Of a DNA stretch of 64,000 nt, positions 51,481 to 60,253 are shown piece by piece. Positions within the stretch are counted from its first letter, which is position 1. Each line of letters starts with the position of its first letter. The position numbers and the translations under genes are program-made. The notes under the pieces were generated by a model. The model did no database searches. It had not been told where the DNA came from and worked only from the letters and a program-made list of their open reading frames with translations. Source of the DNA: GCA-2683825 sp965662355 (GTDB lineage: Bacteria; Planctomycetota; UBA1135; GCA-002686595). The stretch covers positions 56,230-120,229 of the forward strand of contig CBFIHP010000018.1 in assembly GCA_965662355.1 (NCBI GenBank), given 5' to 3'.

Positions 51481-54032
51481 GCGACGCCCTCTTCCTCACC
51501 AACGGCGACGAGCTGCACCTCGCGCAACGGATCGCCCTCGTGCAGGTGACGCAGAATGCGCAACGCGGTTTCCTTGCCAAGGGCACCGACCTCCTCGAGC
51601 GGTCCGACGCAAGCGGGGCAACCGAGCTGGCAGGAGCAGTTTTCGAGCACCTCGAGGGCCGCCCCCACGATGCCCTCGCGCTCGTTGAAGAGCACGGTGG
51701 CGAGACCGACGCTGCCCGGCACCTTGTCATACAGGTAAATCGTCGGCGACTCGAAGTGTCGAGAGCGGATCTCACAGCCGATGCCCAGATCCCGAGGCTG
51801 ACAGCGGAGGAAGAGTGGCGCGACCCGCCGGACAAGTCGCCCGACTCCGCTCCATGCAGCCGCGCGATTGCCGGCGACCAGCTCGAGATCCGCGGCGGTT
51901 TCCTCGGAAAGAGTGATCACGAAGGCCTCTGTATCGAGCTCTTCGGGGGGCAGATGGATGTCCTCCGCGCCGACGTTTTCGCGCGTGTAGAAGCGAATCT
52001 TCTTGTAGAGCGTCGCGACCGTGGTCACGTGAACTTCCCCGCGCCAAACCGCCCAGTCGACGACCCCTTCGACTCCTTCTCTACTCTCACTTTCGCTTTC
52101 ACTCCTACTTTTGGGGCACGCGCCCTGGACGAAGCGGGTGCGCTCGGCCTTCTCCTCCAACCGCAACACACGCACCTCGGTGTCCGTCTCCGCATCGGTG
52201 AAGTAATCGCTCTGCACCTTGCGGCCGTACGCACGGCGGTTGTCATAGTCGAAGCGTTCGATCTTGTACGTGACGCCCTCGACCTGATAGATGGCGCCTT
52301 CATGCACCTCGGTGATCGAGTTGGCCCGGTCCATCTCGCCGATCGCGTGGTTTTCCTCGTCGAACACGAGAACGTTGTCGGGCTCGTGCCCCGCGAGCGA
52401 GACGTCCTGCGCGGGGTAGGCATCGGCGACCCAGAACCACGCAGGTTCCTCCGCTTCCGTGCGGCGCAGGAGCATCCCGGAGCTCTCCGCCAAGTAGTCG
52501 AGAATGTTCTCGGTGTGGGGAATGCCCGCGAACCCGGTGAAACTGACGTGGGGATTGCCACCGTCCTCGCCGGAGGATCCGCGGAAGGGTAGCTCGAAAG
52601 CGGCGCACTTGATCTGCTCCGAAAGCAGCACGAGGTTGTTCGGGTCGAGCCCCAGATGCTCGCGCGCCTTGCCGAAGAGCCATTCGGGGTGCTGGGCCAG
52701 GTATTGGTCGACCGGGTCGGAGCGCGCGATCATCAACGTCAAGGAGGGTCGCCCGGATCGCCCGACGCGACCGGCGCGTTGCCAGAAGGAGGCCTGCGTA
52801 CCGGGGTACCCCACGAGACAGGCCACATCGAGGCGGCCGATGTCGATGCCCAGCTCGAGCGCATTGGTCGAGACGACGATCTTGACGCTGCCCTCCTTCA
52901 GACCGCTTTCGATCTCGCGCCGCAAGAGCGGCAAGTAGCCGCCGCGATACCCACGAATCTCCGAGGCCTTCAGCCCCAGGGACGGCGCGGCTTCCTTCAA
53001 GTAACGCGTCAACACCTCGACCGCGGTGCGCCGATTGCAGAAGACGATCGTCTGGTGCCCGGGGCCACAGATCCTCGGTGCCAGCCGTCGAACCTCCTCC
53101 AGCGCATTGGCCCGCAAGCCCGCGACCGGGTTCAGGAGCGGAGGATCGTAGACGCCGAAGATGCGCTCTGCGGAAGGCGAGCCATCCTCCTCCACCACGT
53201 GCACGTCCCGCCCGAGCAAGCGACGAGCGTGGCCCTTGGGATCGCGAACGGTGGCGGAGGACAGGAGAAATTGGGGTTGGCTTCCATAGTGGTTCGCAAT
53301 GCGTACGAGCCGTCGTAGCACGTTGGCAACGCTCGAGCCGAAGACCCCCGAAAGCGTGTGGACCTCGTCGATCACGATGTAACGCAGATCGCGGAAGAGC
53401 TCTGACCACTTGCCATGATTGGGAAGAATCCCCTGATGCAGCATCCAGGGATTGGTCAGCACTACATGACCGCGATCGCGCAATGTGCGGCGCACGGAGG
53501 GCGGGGTGTCGCCGTCGTAGGTGAACGAATGCCAGTCGTCCGAACCGAGCTCCTCGAGCCAGCCGTTGAGCGAACGCGATTGGTCCTGGGACAGGGCCTT
53601 GGTCGGGAACATCCACAGTGCACGCGCGGCCCCGCCGGTCTCGAGCAGGGTCTGCAGCACGGGCAGGGTGTAGGCCAGGGTCTTGCCCGAGGCCGTGGGG
53701 GTCGCAAGCAATACGTCCTCGCCGGCCAGCGCGTGCTGGATGGCTTCGGCCTGGTGCGAATAGAGCCGGGTCAAGCCGCGCCGTTCACACGCGCGCACGA
53801 TGGGCTCCGCGAGTCCGTCCGGCAGCGTCGCGAAGGACGCCGGGCGGGCTCTCTCGGTATGCCAGGCGGTGAAGCGGCCGGCCAGCTCCGCATCGCCCTT
53901 GAGGCTCCTGACGATGGCACCGACATCGCCCTGTCCACGCCGGCCACGCACCTGCTTCGCCTGTCGAGCGCGCCGCTCCCCCCCCGCCTGGGGTGATGCA
54001 AAGCGCTTTTCTCCTGTCTCGCTGCCGCTCAA
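51477..54032 (-). CDS. mrfA: MrfA-like (YprA) DEAD/DEAH-box helicase with DUF1998 zinc module
   Basis: Superfamily 2 helicase of about 851 residues. Motifs in order are LYSHQAEAIQ (Q), ATPTASGKTLAY (I), FPTKALSQDQ (Ia), LTNPWMLHQ, VIDEVHTLSG (II), LLSSAT (III), VFCNRRTAVEVL (IV), VSTNALELGIDIG (V) and FWQRAGRVGRSG (VI). The C-terminal part ends in the four-Cys module CSCQLGCPAC of DUF1998. That architecture marks MrfA. The TTG at 54032 has GGAGGG six bases upstream and is preferred over the TTG at 54095. The mrfB-like gene overlaps at the stop. The upstream 257 bases are shared with the HisH-like gene. Confidence 0.9.
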   Translation of the reverse strand: MSGSETGEKRFASPQAGGERRARQAKQVRGRRGQGDVGAIVRSLKGDAELAGRFTAWHTERARPASFATLPDGLAEPIVRACERRGLTRLYSHQAEAIQHALAGEDVLLATPTASGKTLAYTLPVLQTLLETGGAARALWMFPTKALSQDQSRSLNGWLEELGSDDWHSFTYDGDTPPSVRRTLRDRGHVVLTNPWMLHQGILPNHGKWSELFRDLRYIVIDEVHTLSGVFGSSVANVLRRLVRIANHYGSQPQFLLSSATVRDPKGHARRLLGRDVHVVEEDGSPSAERIFGVYDPPLLNPVAGLRANALEEVRRLAPRICGPGHQTIVFCNRRTAVEVLTRYLKEAAPSLGLKASEIRGYRGGYLPLLRREIESGLKEGSVKIVVSTNALELGIDIGRLDVACLVGYPGTQASFWQRAGRVGRSGRPSLTLMIARSDPVDQYLAQHPEWLFGKAREHLGLDPNNLVLLSEQIKCAAFELPFRGSSGEDGGNPHVSFTGFAGIPHTENILDYLAESSGMLLRRTEAEEPAWFWVADAYPAQDVSLAGHEPDNVLVFDEENHAIGEMDRANSITEVHEGAIYQVEGVTYKIERFDYDNRRAYGRKVQSDYFTDAETDTEVRVLRLEEKAERTRFVQGACPKSRSESESESREGVEGVVDWAVWRGEVHVTTVATLYKKIRFYTRENVGAEDIHLPPEELDTEAFVITLSEETAADLELVAGNRAAAWSGVGRLVRRVAPLFLRCQPRDLGIGCEIRSRHFESPTIYLYDKVPGSVGLATVLFNEREGIVGAALEVLENCSCQLGCPACVGPLEEVGALGKETALRILRHLHEGDPLREVQLVAVGEEEGVA

Positions 54033-54289
54033 GTCGCCCTCCGGAGTTCGGGTTCTGTTCGGTAGCAGCGTAGGAAGCTCTCCCCGCAGAAGCAACCCAG
54101 AAGCCTCCTACCCCTGTGCGCCCAGGTAGCGCCAGCAGCCCCCCTCGGCCCCGGGCTGGGGGGGATCCCGGGAGAATACAGGCGGGTTCGAAGTTTCGTT
54201 CGAGACGCGGCTCCTCGGATGCCGAGCAACCATCTTCCCCGGCGACCTTCTCCACAGCTCGTGCGACGGTCAAGAGGGGGCTCGATTCC

Positions 54290-54916
54290 ATGTCTCACTC
54301 GCCCGCCCCCACGGTCCGCCTGCTCTGGGCCGACGCACGGCCCTCGAGCGCTTTGCAAGCTTGCCTGCAACGCCTCGGCGTCCCGATGCTCCCTGACGCA
54401 ACCGCTGACGAGGTACGAGCCGACGCGATGCCCTTGATCGTGCATGGCCGGGGTACGTTTGAAACCGCCGCGCGTGCTCTGCGCGACAGCGGAACCTTCG
54501 ACGCCCTGCGCGAACGGATCCGGGCCGGTATGCCGACCTTCGCCATCGGTTCGGCGTTTCAGCTCTTCGCCCGGGCGAGCGAAGAGAGCCCCGGAGTCGA
54601 GGGGCTCGGCATTCTCGACATCGACTTGCAGCGCTTCGGCAATTCACTGCCGGTGCCCCAGCTGGGCTGGAACGTGGCGGTCCCCGAACGCGAGGCCACA
54701 CTCCTCGACGAAAGCTTCGCCTACTTCAACAACGCCTACGCGATGGCACGTGCTCCACGCCGATGGGCCGCTAGCTGGAGCGAATACGACGGTCCATTCG
54801 TGGCCGCTCTCGAATGCGGAGCCGTCGTGGGTTGCCAGTTCCACCCCGAACTCTCCGGTGGCCCCGGGCTGCTCTTGATCCACAACTGGTTGCAGCAGGA
54901 GCTCGTCGCGTGCTGA
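54290..54916 (+). CDS. HisH-like glutamine amidotransferase homologue without the catalytic Cys
   Basis: A 208-residue protein clearly homologous to HisH, the glutaminase subunit of imidazole-glycerol-phosphate synthase: SEESPGVEGLGIL, LPVPQLGWNVA, NNAYAM and GCQFHPELSGG align along its length. The nucleophile elbow that should read GICLGMQLL is AIGSAFQLF, so the catalytic Cys is Gly87, and the oxyanion PGVG is HGRG (52-55). His185 and Glu187 of the triad remain. It cannot make ammonia from glutamine by the known mechanism. AGAGGGGG lies upstream of the ATG. It overlaps the HisF-like gene by seven bases, so the pair is probably a complex. Confidence 0.85.
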   Translation: MSHSPAPTVRLLWADARPSSALQACLQRLGVPMLPDATADEVRADAMPLIVHGRGTFETAARALRDSGTFDALRERIRAGMPTFAIGSAFQLFARASEESPGVEGLGILDIDLQRFGNSLPVPQLGWNVAVPEREATLLDESFAYFNNAYAMARAPRRWAASWSEYDGPFVAALECGAVVGCQFHPELSGGPGLLLIHNWLQQELVAC

Positions 54917-55593
54917 CCGTCCGCATCATCCCGCGCCTCGAACTATGCTCGGACGTGGTCGTGAAAGAGGCCAGCAACCTGCAACATCTCGGAGCCGACG
55001 AGCTCTGGTTCTGGGGTTGCCACAGCGACATGGAACGCAGCAACCTGAAGTCCTCCCGCGAGGCTCTCTCCGTTCCCATCACCGTGGCCTGCGCGCCGCG
55101 CATCGCAGAGGTGGAACGGGCGCTGGACGCGGGCGCCGATCGCGTCCTCGTCCCCGCCCATGAGTCGTCGTTGATCGAGAACATAGCGAAGCGCTTCGGC
55201 GAGTGCGCGTGCTCGGTTGCGCTACGTACGGAAGAGGCTGCCAGTGGTGCGATGCGTTACCGCATCGACTTGGAGCGCGGCGGGAACCTCGGTCGCGATC
55301 CGCTGCGCTGGGCCCAACAAGCCGTAGAGTGTGGAGCCGGAGAAGTCGTGTTGTCGGCCTTCGACAAGCAAGGCGCCCGCCGAGCCCCCGGGGCCGAGTT
55401 GACCGCCATGGTCAGCGCAGCAATCAGCGTGCCCCTGGTCGCCGCGGGGCTCCTTGCAGAGAGCGAGTTCTACGAAGCCCTGGGCGCGGGCGCGGATGCA
55501 GTCCAGAGCGACGCCCTCGGGAAAGACGGCGCCTGTTCGCTACCCACGGTCAAACGAAACCTGGCCGAACTGGGCGTTCAGGTTCGTCCGTAG
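54910..55593 (+). CDS. HisF-like TIM-barrel protein without the catalytic Asp residues
   Basis: A 227-residue homologue of HisF (normal about 255). RIIPRLEL, VVVKE, GADELWFWG, ERALDAGADRVLV, RWAQQAVECGAGEVVLSA and VSAAISVPLVAAG follow HisF in order. The catalytic Asp11 is Glu11, Asp130 is Arg106 (SVALRTEE), the first phosphate loop GGGI is ACAP and the second SGGAG is AAGLL. A roughly 11-residue deletion follows VVK. Cyclase activity on PRFAR is therefore unlikely. The GTG start overlaps the HisH-like stop. No other his genes are present. It ends one base from the convergent M16 protease gene. Confidence 0.83.
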   Translation: MLTVRIIPRLELCSDVVVKEASNLQHLGADELWFWGCHSDMERSNLKSSREALSVPITVACAPRIAEVERALDAGADRVLVPAHESSLIENIAKRFGECACSVALRTEEAASGAMRYRIDLERGGNLGRDPLRWAQQAVECGAGEVVLSAFDKQGARRAPGAELTAMVSAAISVPLVAAGLLAESEFYEALGAGADAVQSDALGKDGACSLPTVKRNLAELGVQVRP

Positions 55594-55594
55594 G

Positions 55595-58285
55595 CTATGA
55601 AACAGACTCCAGCTCGTCGGCCACGGCCTGGACCGGGCCCATGCCCAGCTCTTCCAGCTGGGGGGCGATCGTCTCGCGATCTCCGGCCACGAGACAGACG
55701 ATGTTCTCCTGCTCGAGATAGCGCCCGGCAAGCGCATTCAGCTCGGCCGAGGTCACGCTTTCAAGCCAGCGCATGCGCTGTGCGGTGTAGTCGTCGGGCA
55801 GTCCGAAGCGAGTGATGTTCTCGAGCATGCCCAGGCGCGCGTGCGCGGATTCCAGGCTGCGACCGATGGCCTGGGAGATCGAGCGACGCGCGAAATCCAC
55901 TTCGGCGTCGCCCAGGCCGCGGTGAATCCGGGAAAGCTCCGCGAACACCTCGGACACCGCGGGGCCGGTGACGGCCGTTTCCACGGCACAGCCCACGACG
56001 AAGGCACCCTGCGTCAAACCGCCCGTGAAGTTCGAATGCACGCCGTACGTGTAGCCCTTGTCCTCGCGCAGGTTCAGGTTCAGACGCGAGGTGAAGGACC
56101 CTCCCAGCATGTAGTTCAGGACGTACAGCGGGAAGAATTCGGGGTCGGTCTTGGCAATGCCACGATGTCCGATGCGCAGTTCCGATTGGGGTGCACCGGG
56201 CTTGTCCACGACGTAGAGCGAGATACCTTTCTGGAAGGCCTGCAGCTCGAAGCTCGGCGGTCCGGCGGGCTCTTGCTGCACCTGGTTCGAGGCCAGCTTG
56301 GCGAACAGTGCCTGCGACGTTTCCGTGCTCTGATCGCCGACGATGCACAGCTTTGACGCGGCGACGCGCATGTGCTCTCGCCAGAACGAGCGCACATCGT
56401 CGAGGGTCAAGGCGGAGATCGACTGGACAGTTCCGTAGTGCGGTGAACCCTTGATCGTCTCGCGTCCATAGACGAGCGACGCGAAGGCCTCCGTGGCGAC
56501 CTCGCCGATGCGATCTGCGCGGCCCTGGATGTCGACCAGGCGCTGACGCTTGATGCGTTCGAAGTCCGCCTCGTCGAAGCGCGGCTCGCCGAGCACCTCG
56601 GCCAAGAGCTCGACCGCGTGGGGCAGGTGCTCGTTCAGCACCGCCAGTTCGAGCTGACAATCGTCGTCACCCGGTTGCACTTGCAACTCGGCCCCCAAAC
56701 CGTCGAGCTCGTCCTGAAGCTCGGTGCTGGTAAGGCCCTGCGTACCCTCCTCCAGCATGTCTGCCGTCAGGGAAGACAGGCCGAGCTTGTCCTGGGTTTC
56801 GAGCAACCGGCCGCCCGGCACCGTCAGCGAAAGCCGGGTGAGGGGCAACTTGGCGTAGGGCGTACCCACGACCTCGGGCCCCCCCTGGACGCGGGTGCGC
56901 CACACCGCCGGGGCCTGGAACGGACGCTCCGCTCCAGCGATCGGCTGGAGCTTGCGATCCAGTTGAACCTCGTCGCGCTCCTGCAGGGACGAGCGACCGG
57001 TCGCGGCCAGTTCGCCCTTGCCCGTGGGCACGCAGGAAACAGCCACGTAGGGCCGATCGAGCAGATACTTCCGCGCTACAGCCACGAGATCCTCGGGCGT
57101 GACCGCACGGTGTCGGGGGAAGTCCTCGTCGATTGCCCCGGGATTCGAAAAGAAGCAGTTGTCGAAGGCCAGGCGACTGGTGCGAGCCGAGACGGTTTCG
57201 AGCGAGCGCAACATCCAACCCTCGCGGCGGTTCTTCAAGCGCTCGAGCCGTTCGTTGTCCACGCCCTCGCGGACGAGCTGCGCGATCAATTCGTGCACGC
57301 GCCGCTCGAGGGCATCCAGGGAAACGCCTGCGTAAGGGCGCATCTCGAGCATCAACTTGCCGGCCCGTTCCTGGGCCGCGTGGGCGATCATCACACGACT
57401 CGCGAGCTGTTCCTCGATCATCAGCACACGATCGAAGAGCGAGGACTTGTTGGCGGAGACGACATCGGTCAAGAGGTTCAACGCCGCTTCATCGGGATGC
57501 CAGGCCTCGACCGTGGGCCACACCATCGACAGCTGGGGCTGCTGGATGCGATCCTCGATCACGAGGCGCCTTATGTGTTCCAGCGTGATCGGCTGGGGCG
57601 CGGGCTTCTGCACCGCAGGGCCGCGGGGTATCGACCCGAAATAGCGCTCGATCAGGCGCTTCACCTCTCTGGGATCGAAATCACCGCCGATTGCAAGGGT
57701 GGCGTTGTTGGGGCCGTACCAGCGTCGAAAGAAGCACGAGATGTCGTCGAGTGTTGCGGCCTCGATGTCCTTCATGGACCCGATGGTCGGCCAGCTGTAG
57801 GGATGCTCCTTGGGATACAACGCACCGAGAACGTTTTCATAGACGAGCCCGTAGGGTCGGTTCTCGTAGCTCTGGCGCCGCTCGTTCATCACCACGTCGC
57901 GCTGGTTGTCGAGCTTCTCTTGCGTCATGGCTGGCAAGAGGAAGCCCATGCGATCCGCCTCCAGCCAGATGGCCAGCTCGAGCTGGTTGGCCGGTAGCGT
58001 TTCGTAGTAGTTCGTGCGGTCCTGATTCGTCGTTCCGTTCAGGGTTCCGCCGGCCTGCTGGATCAGGCGAAAGTGATCGTTGTCGTCGACGTGGGCCGAG
58101 CCCTGGAAGAGCATGTGCTCGAACAGGTGAGCGAAGCCCGAGAGCCCCTTGTCCTCGCGCGAGCTGCCCACGTGGTAGTAGACGAACAACGAGACCACCG
58201 GGTCGGAGTGGTCCTCGTGGAGGACGACCTGCAGTCCGTTCTCGAGGACGTACTTCTCGTAGGGGATGACCTTGGAATGCTGCAT
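55595..58285 (-). CDS. M16 zinc metalloprotease with two fused halves
   Basis: Pitrilysin-type protease of 896 residues. The inverted zinc motif HLFEH (residues about 53-57) lies in LSGFAHLFEHMLFQG, with the third ligand Glu expected in the NQRDVVMNERRQ segment about 75 residues later. A second M16 domain (about 460-880) lacks the motif, as in the family, and includes the substrate-binding NLREDKGYTYGVHS segment. There is no signal peptide, though the start IPYEKYVLENGLQVV is typical of enzymes that are exported after a longer leader. It is convergent with the HisF-like gene and followed on its own strand by nothing nearer than that. The DUF4340 gene lies 74 bases upstream. Confidence 0.92.
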   Translation of the reverse strand: MQHSKVIPYEKYVLENGLQVVLHEDHSDPVVSLFVYYHVGSSREDKGLSGFAHLFEHMLFQGSAHVDDNDHFRLIQQAGGTLNGTTNQDRTNYYETLPANQLELAIWLEADRMGFLLPAMTQEKLDNQRDVVMNERRQSYENRPYGLVYENVLGALYPKEHPYSWPTIGSMKDIEAATLDDISCFFRRWYGPNNATLAIGGDFDPREVKRLIERYFGSIPRGPAVQKPAPQPITLEHIRRLVIEDRIQQPQLSMVWPTVEAWHPDEAALNLLTDVVSANKSSLFDRVLMIEEQLASRVMIAHAAQERAGKLMLEMRPYAGVSLDALERRVHELIAQLVREGVDNERLERLKNRREGWMLRSLETVSARTSRLAFDNCFFSNPGAIDEDFPRHRAVTPEDLVAVARKYLLDRPYVAVSCVPTGKGELAATGRSSLQERDEVQLDRKLQPIAGAERPFQAPAVWRTRVQGGPEVVGTPYAKLPLTRLSLTVPGGRLLETQDKLGLSSLTADMLEEGTQGLTSTELQDELDGLGAELQVQPGDDDCQLELAVLNEHLPHAVELLAEVLGEPRFDEADFERIKRQRLVDIQGRADRIGEVATEAFASLVYGRETIKGSPHYGTVQSISALTLDDVRSFWREHMRVAASKLCIVGDQSTETSQALFAKLASNQVQQEPAGPPSFELQAFQKGISLYVVDKPGAPQSELRIGHRGIAKTDPEFFPLYVLNYMLGGSFTSRLNLNLREDKGYTYGVHSNFTGGLTQGAFVVGCAVETAVTGPAVSEVFAELSRIHRGLGDAEVDFARRSISQAIGRSLESAHARLGMLENITRFGLPDDYTAQRMRWLESVTSAELNALAGRYLEQENIVCLVAGDRETIAPQLEELGMGPVQAVADELESVS

Positions 58286-58359
58286 GGGGTGCGGAAGCGG
58301 GGCTCGTAGGCAAGACTCAGGCCCCTATTGATAGCGTCTGATAGCGCGGGGGCACCCTC

Positions 58360-60246
58360 CTACGGACTGAAAAGCTTGCGAAGCTCTTCCAAAGCACCCG
58401 GGTTCGTCTCGGCCAGTTGGCCCTCGAGCGTTCGGCAATAGCTCCGCCCCTCGGCATCGACCCCGAGAGCAAAGGAAACTTCCGTGTCGTAGCTCGTGTG
58501 GATCCGGACCCGAATCTCGGCCGAATCAGCCCGACTTGCGATGGGATCCGGGGCGAGCCAGGACCTGGCTTTCTGGGTCAGGAGGCCACGGTCGATGGCT
58601 CCGGCGAAAGCTCCAGGCGCCTGGCCTTGGGAGCCCTCGGCGCTCCAGCGGTTTTGACCGTCATTGACGAACACGAGCGTTGCGAGCTCGCCCCCCTCGC
58701 CAACACTCGACAGCTCGACCCGGCGCACCTCGGCCTCCATGCTCTTCTCGCCGAAACGGAAGATGCGCAGCGAGCGGAACTCCTCCATCGGCCGTTTGCA
58801 GAGCGCGGCCAACTCCTCGCCAGCAAAACCGCAAAGCTCCGTCGTGTCGAAGAGGAAGAGGCGGCCCGGCTCTTCGCTGGTGGGATCGACGTAGGGGGCG
58901 CCCAGGCGGCCGTGAAAACGTTCATCGCGCACGGTGTGCACCGTGTAGCTGAGCTCGTCGTCACCCGGCTCGTAGTCGACGCCCTCGAGTCCAGGATAGT
59001 TGCCGAGCTCCATGCCCTCGATCACCGCCAGGGCATCCTCGACGGCAGCGGAATCGGCCTGGTAGCGCAACGGCTCGTCCCCGGTGTTCGTCTCGGCCAT
59101 CGGAATTTCGGAAACGAACCAGGTCTCGGCGCCCTCGCGGCCTTCCTTTTCCAGGAGGAGTCGTTGGCCTCCGCGCTCGAGCTCGACGCGCACCATCTCC
59201 CTGCGGTAGGCCGCCATCAAGCGGTACTCGAGAAGGTCCTCCAGGGGACGGGTCAGGAGCCCGACGGACTTCTGAGTCACCTCCCAAACGTGCTCGAACC
59301 CCTCGCGCCGGCAATTCCATACAAGTTGATCGACGGGCGTGTCGGTCGCGTCCACGGGAAGGTGCCCGAAGGCCAGGGTCGTGGGGTCGTTGTCCTCGTC
59401 GCGCAGCTCGATCGTGAACGCCGGAGGATCGAGTCCCCAGTGCGCGTAGTCCGTGGGCGCGTCGTCACGGAAGAGATCGACGGTCAATTCAGCGGCACCG
59501 CGGGCCAGTAGCTGGAGGACCTCGGCACTGAGAAAGGCCCGCTTGCCGGCCATCCGTACCCAGCGTTGATCCAGTTGCGCGTCCAGTCGCATGTCGACCC
59601 GCTCTTGCTTGTCCTCGAGGAAGACCTCGCCCCGGCGTATGAGGGCGGTAACCTGATGGGCCATCAAGTGCGTCGCGCGACGCTCGCGATAGTCATCGGG
59701 GTTGCGATCCAGAGTGGTGTAGAGCGAACGCACGGTTCGAAAGAGCCGTGTCTCCCCTTTCCCAACGACGCCTGTCGCACCAGCCCCGTAATCCGGAATG
59801 CGCACGTAGACGCGACTGGGATCCAGATCCAGCCCGCCGATCTCGAGGCGGAGCGTGCGCTCCCCGGCTTCCTCGATCTGCACCAGCTCCAGAACGATCC
59901 GCGGGGGGTCCAGCTGGATCTGTTCCTCGCTGAGCTCGACCTCGGCGATCCCGAGTGCCAGTTCCAGGTTCTGCAGCAGTGTCCTCACCAAGGGGTCGAG
60001 CGCCGGATAGGCCAGCGGGTCCGTCATGAACCAGGAGCCGAAGGCGTCGCGCTCCAGCTTGACCTGGATGCTGCGCTCCAGGTTGTCGATGCGCACGCTG
60101 CGCACCTTGTCTTTCAACAGTTGGGGGAACAGCGGGTACTGGGCCAGCTGCGGCCCGCCGCTTTGCACGTCTTCCTCTTTCTTCTTCCAGAGCAGAAAAG
60201 CCGCTCCGGCGACAACGAGGAGAACCAGGAGGGTGCCCTTTTTCAT
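58360..60246 (-). CDS. DUF4340-domain membrane protein linked to a Gld-like ABC system
   Basis: A 628-residue protein with one N-terminal membrane helix (LLVLLVVAGAAFLLW) after MKKG, and the rest probably periplasmic. The repeated two-lobe DUF4340 pattern is visible in RSVRIDNLERSIQVKLERD, GGLDLDPSRVYVRIPD and, in the second half, RFHGRLGAPYVD and RFGEKSMEAEVRRVELS. Such proteins accompany GldG/GldF/GldA-type ABC genes in planctomycetes, Myxococcota and Bacteroidota; here it starts seven bases after the GldG-like stop. Function is unknown. Confidence 0.85.
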   Translation of the reverse strand: MKKGTLLVLLVVAGAAFLLWKKKEEDVQSGGPQLAQYPLFPQLLKDKVRSVRIDNLERSIQVKLERDAFGSWFMTDPLAYPALDPLVRTLLQNLELALGIAEVELSEEQIQLDPPRIVLELVQIEEAGERTLRLEIGGLDLDPSRVYVRIPDYGAGATGVVGKGETRLFRTVRSLYTTLDRNPDDYRERRATHLMAHQVTALIRRGEVFLEDKQERVDMRLDAQLDQRWVRMAGKRAFLSAEVLQLLARGAAELTVDLFRDDAPTDYAHWGLDPPAFTIELRDEDNDPTTLAFGHLPVDATDTPVDQLVWNCRREGFEHVWEVTQKSVGLLTRPLEDLLEYRLMAAYRREMVRVELERGGQRLLLEKEGREGAETWFVSEIPMAETNTGDEPLRYQADSAAVEDALAVIEGMELGNYPGLEGVDYEPGDDELSYTVHTVRDERFHGRLGAPYVDPTSEEPGRLFLFDTTELCGFAGEELAALCKRPMEEFRSLRIFRFGEKSMEAEVRRVELSSVGEGGELATLVFVNDGQNRWSAEGSQGQAPGAFAGAIDRGLLTQKARSWLAPDPIASRADSAEIRVRIHTSYDTEVSFALGVDAEGRSYCRTLEGQLAETNPGALEELRKLFSP

Positions 60247-60253
60247 CTAGCTG

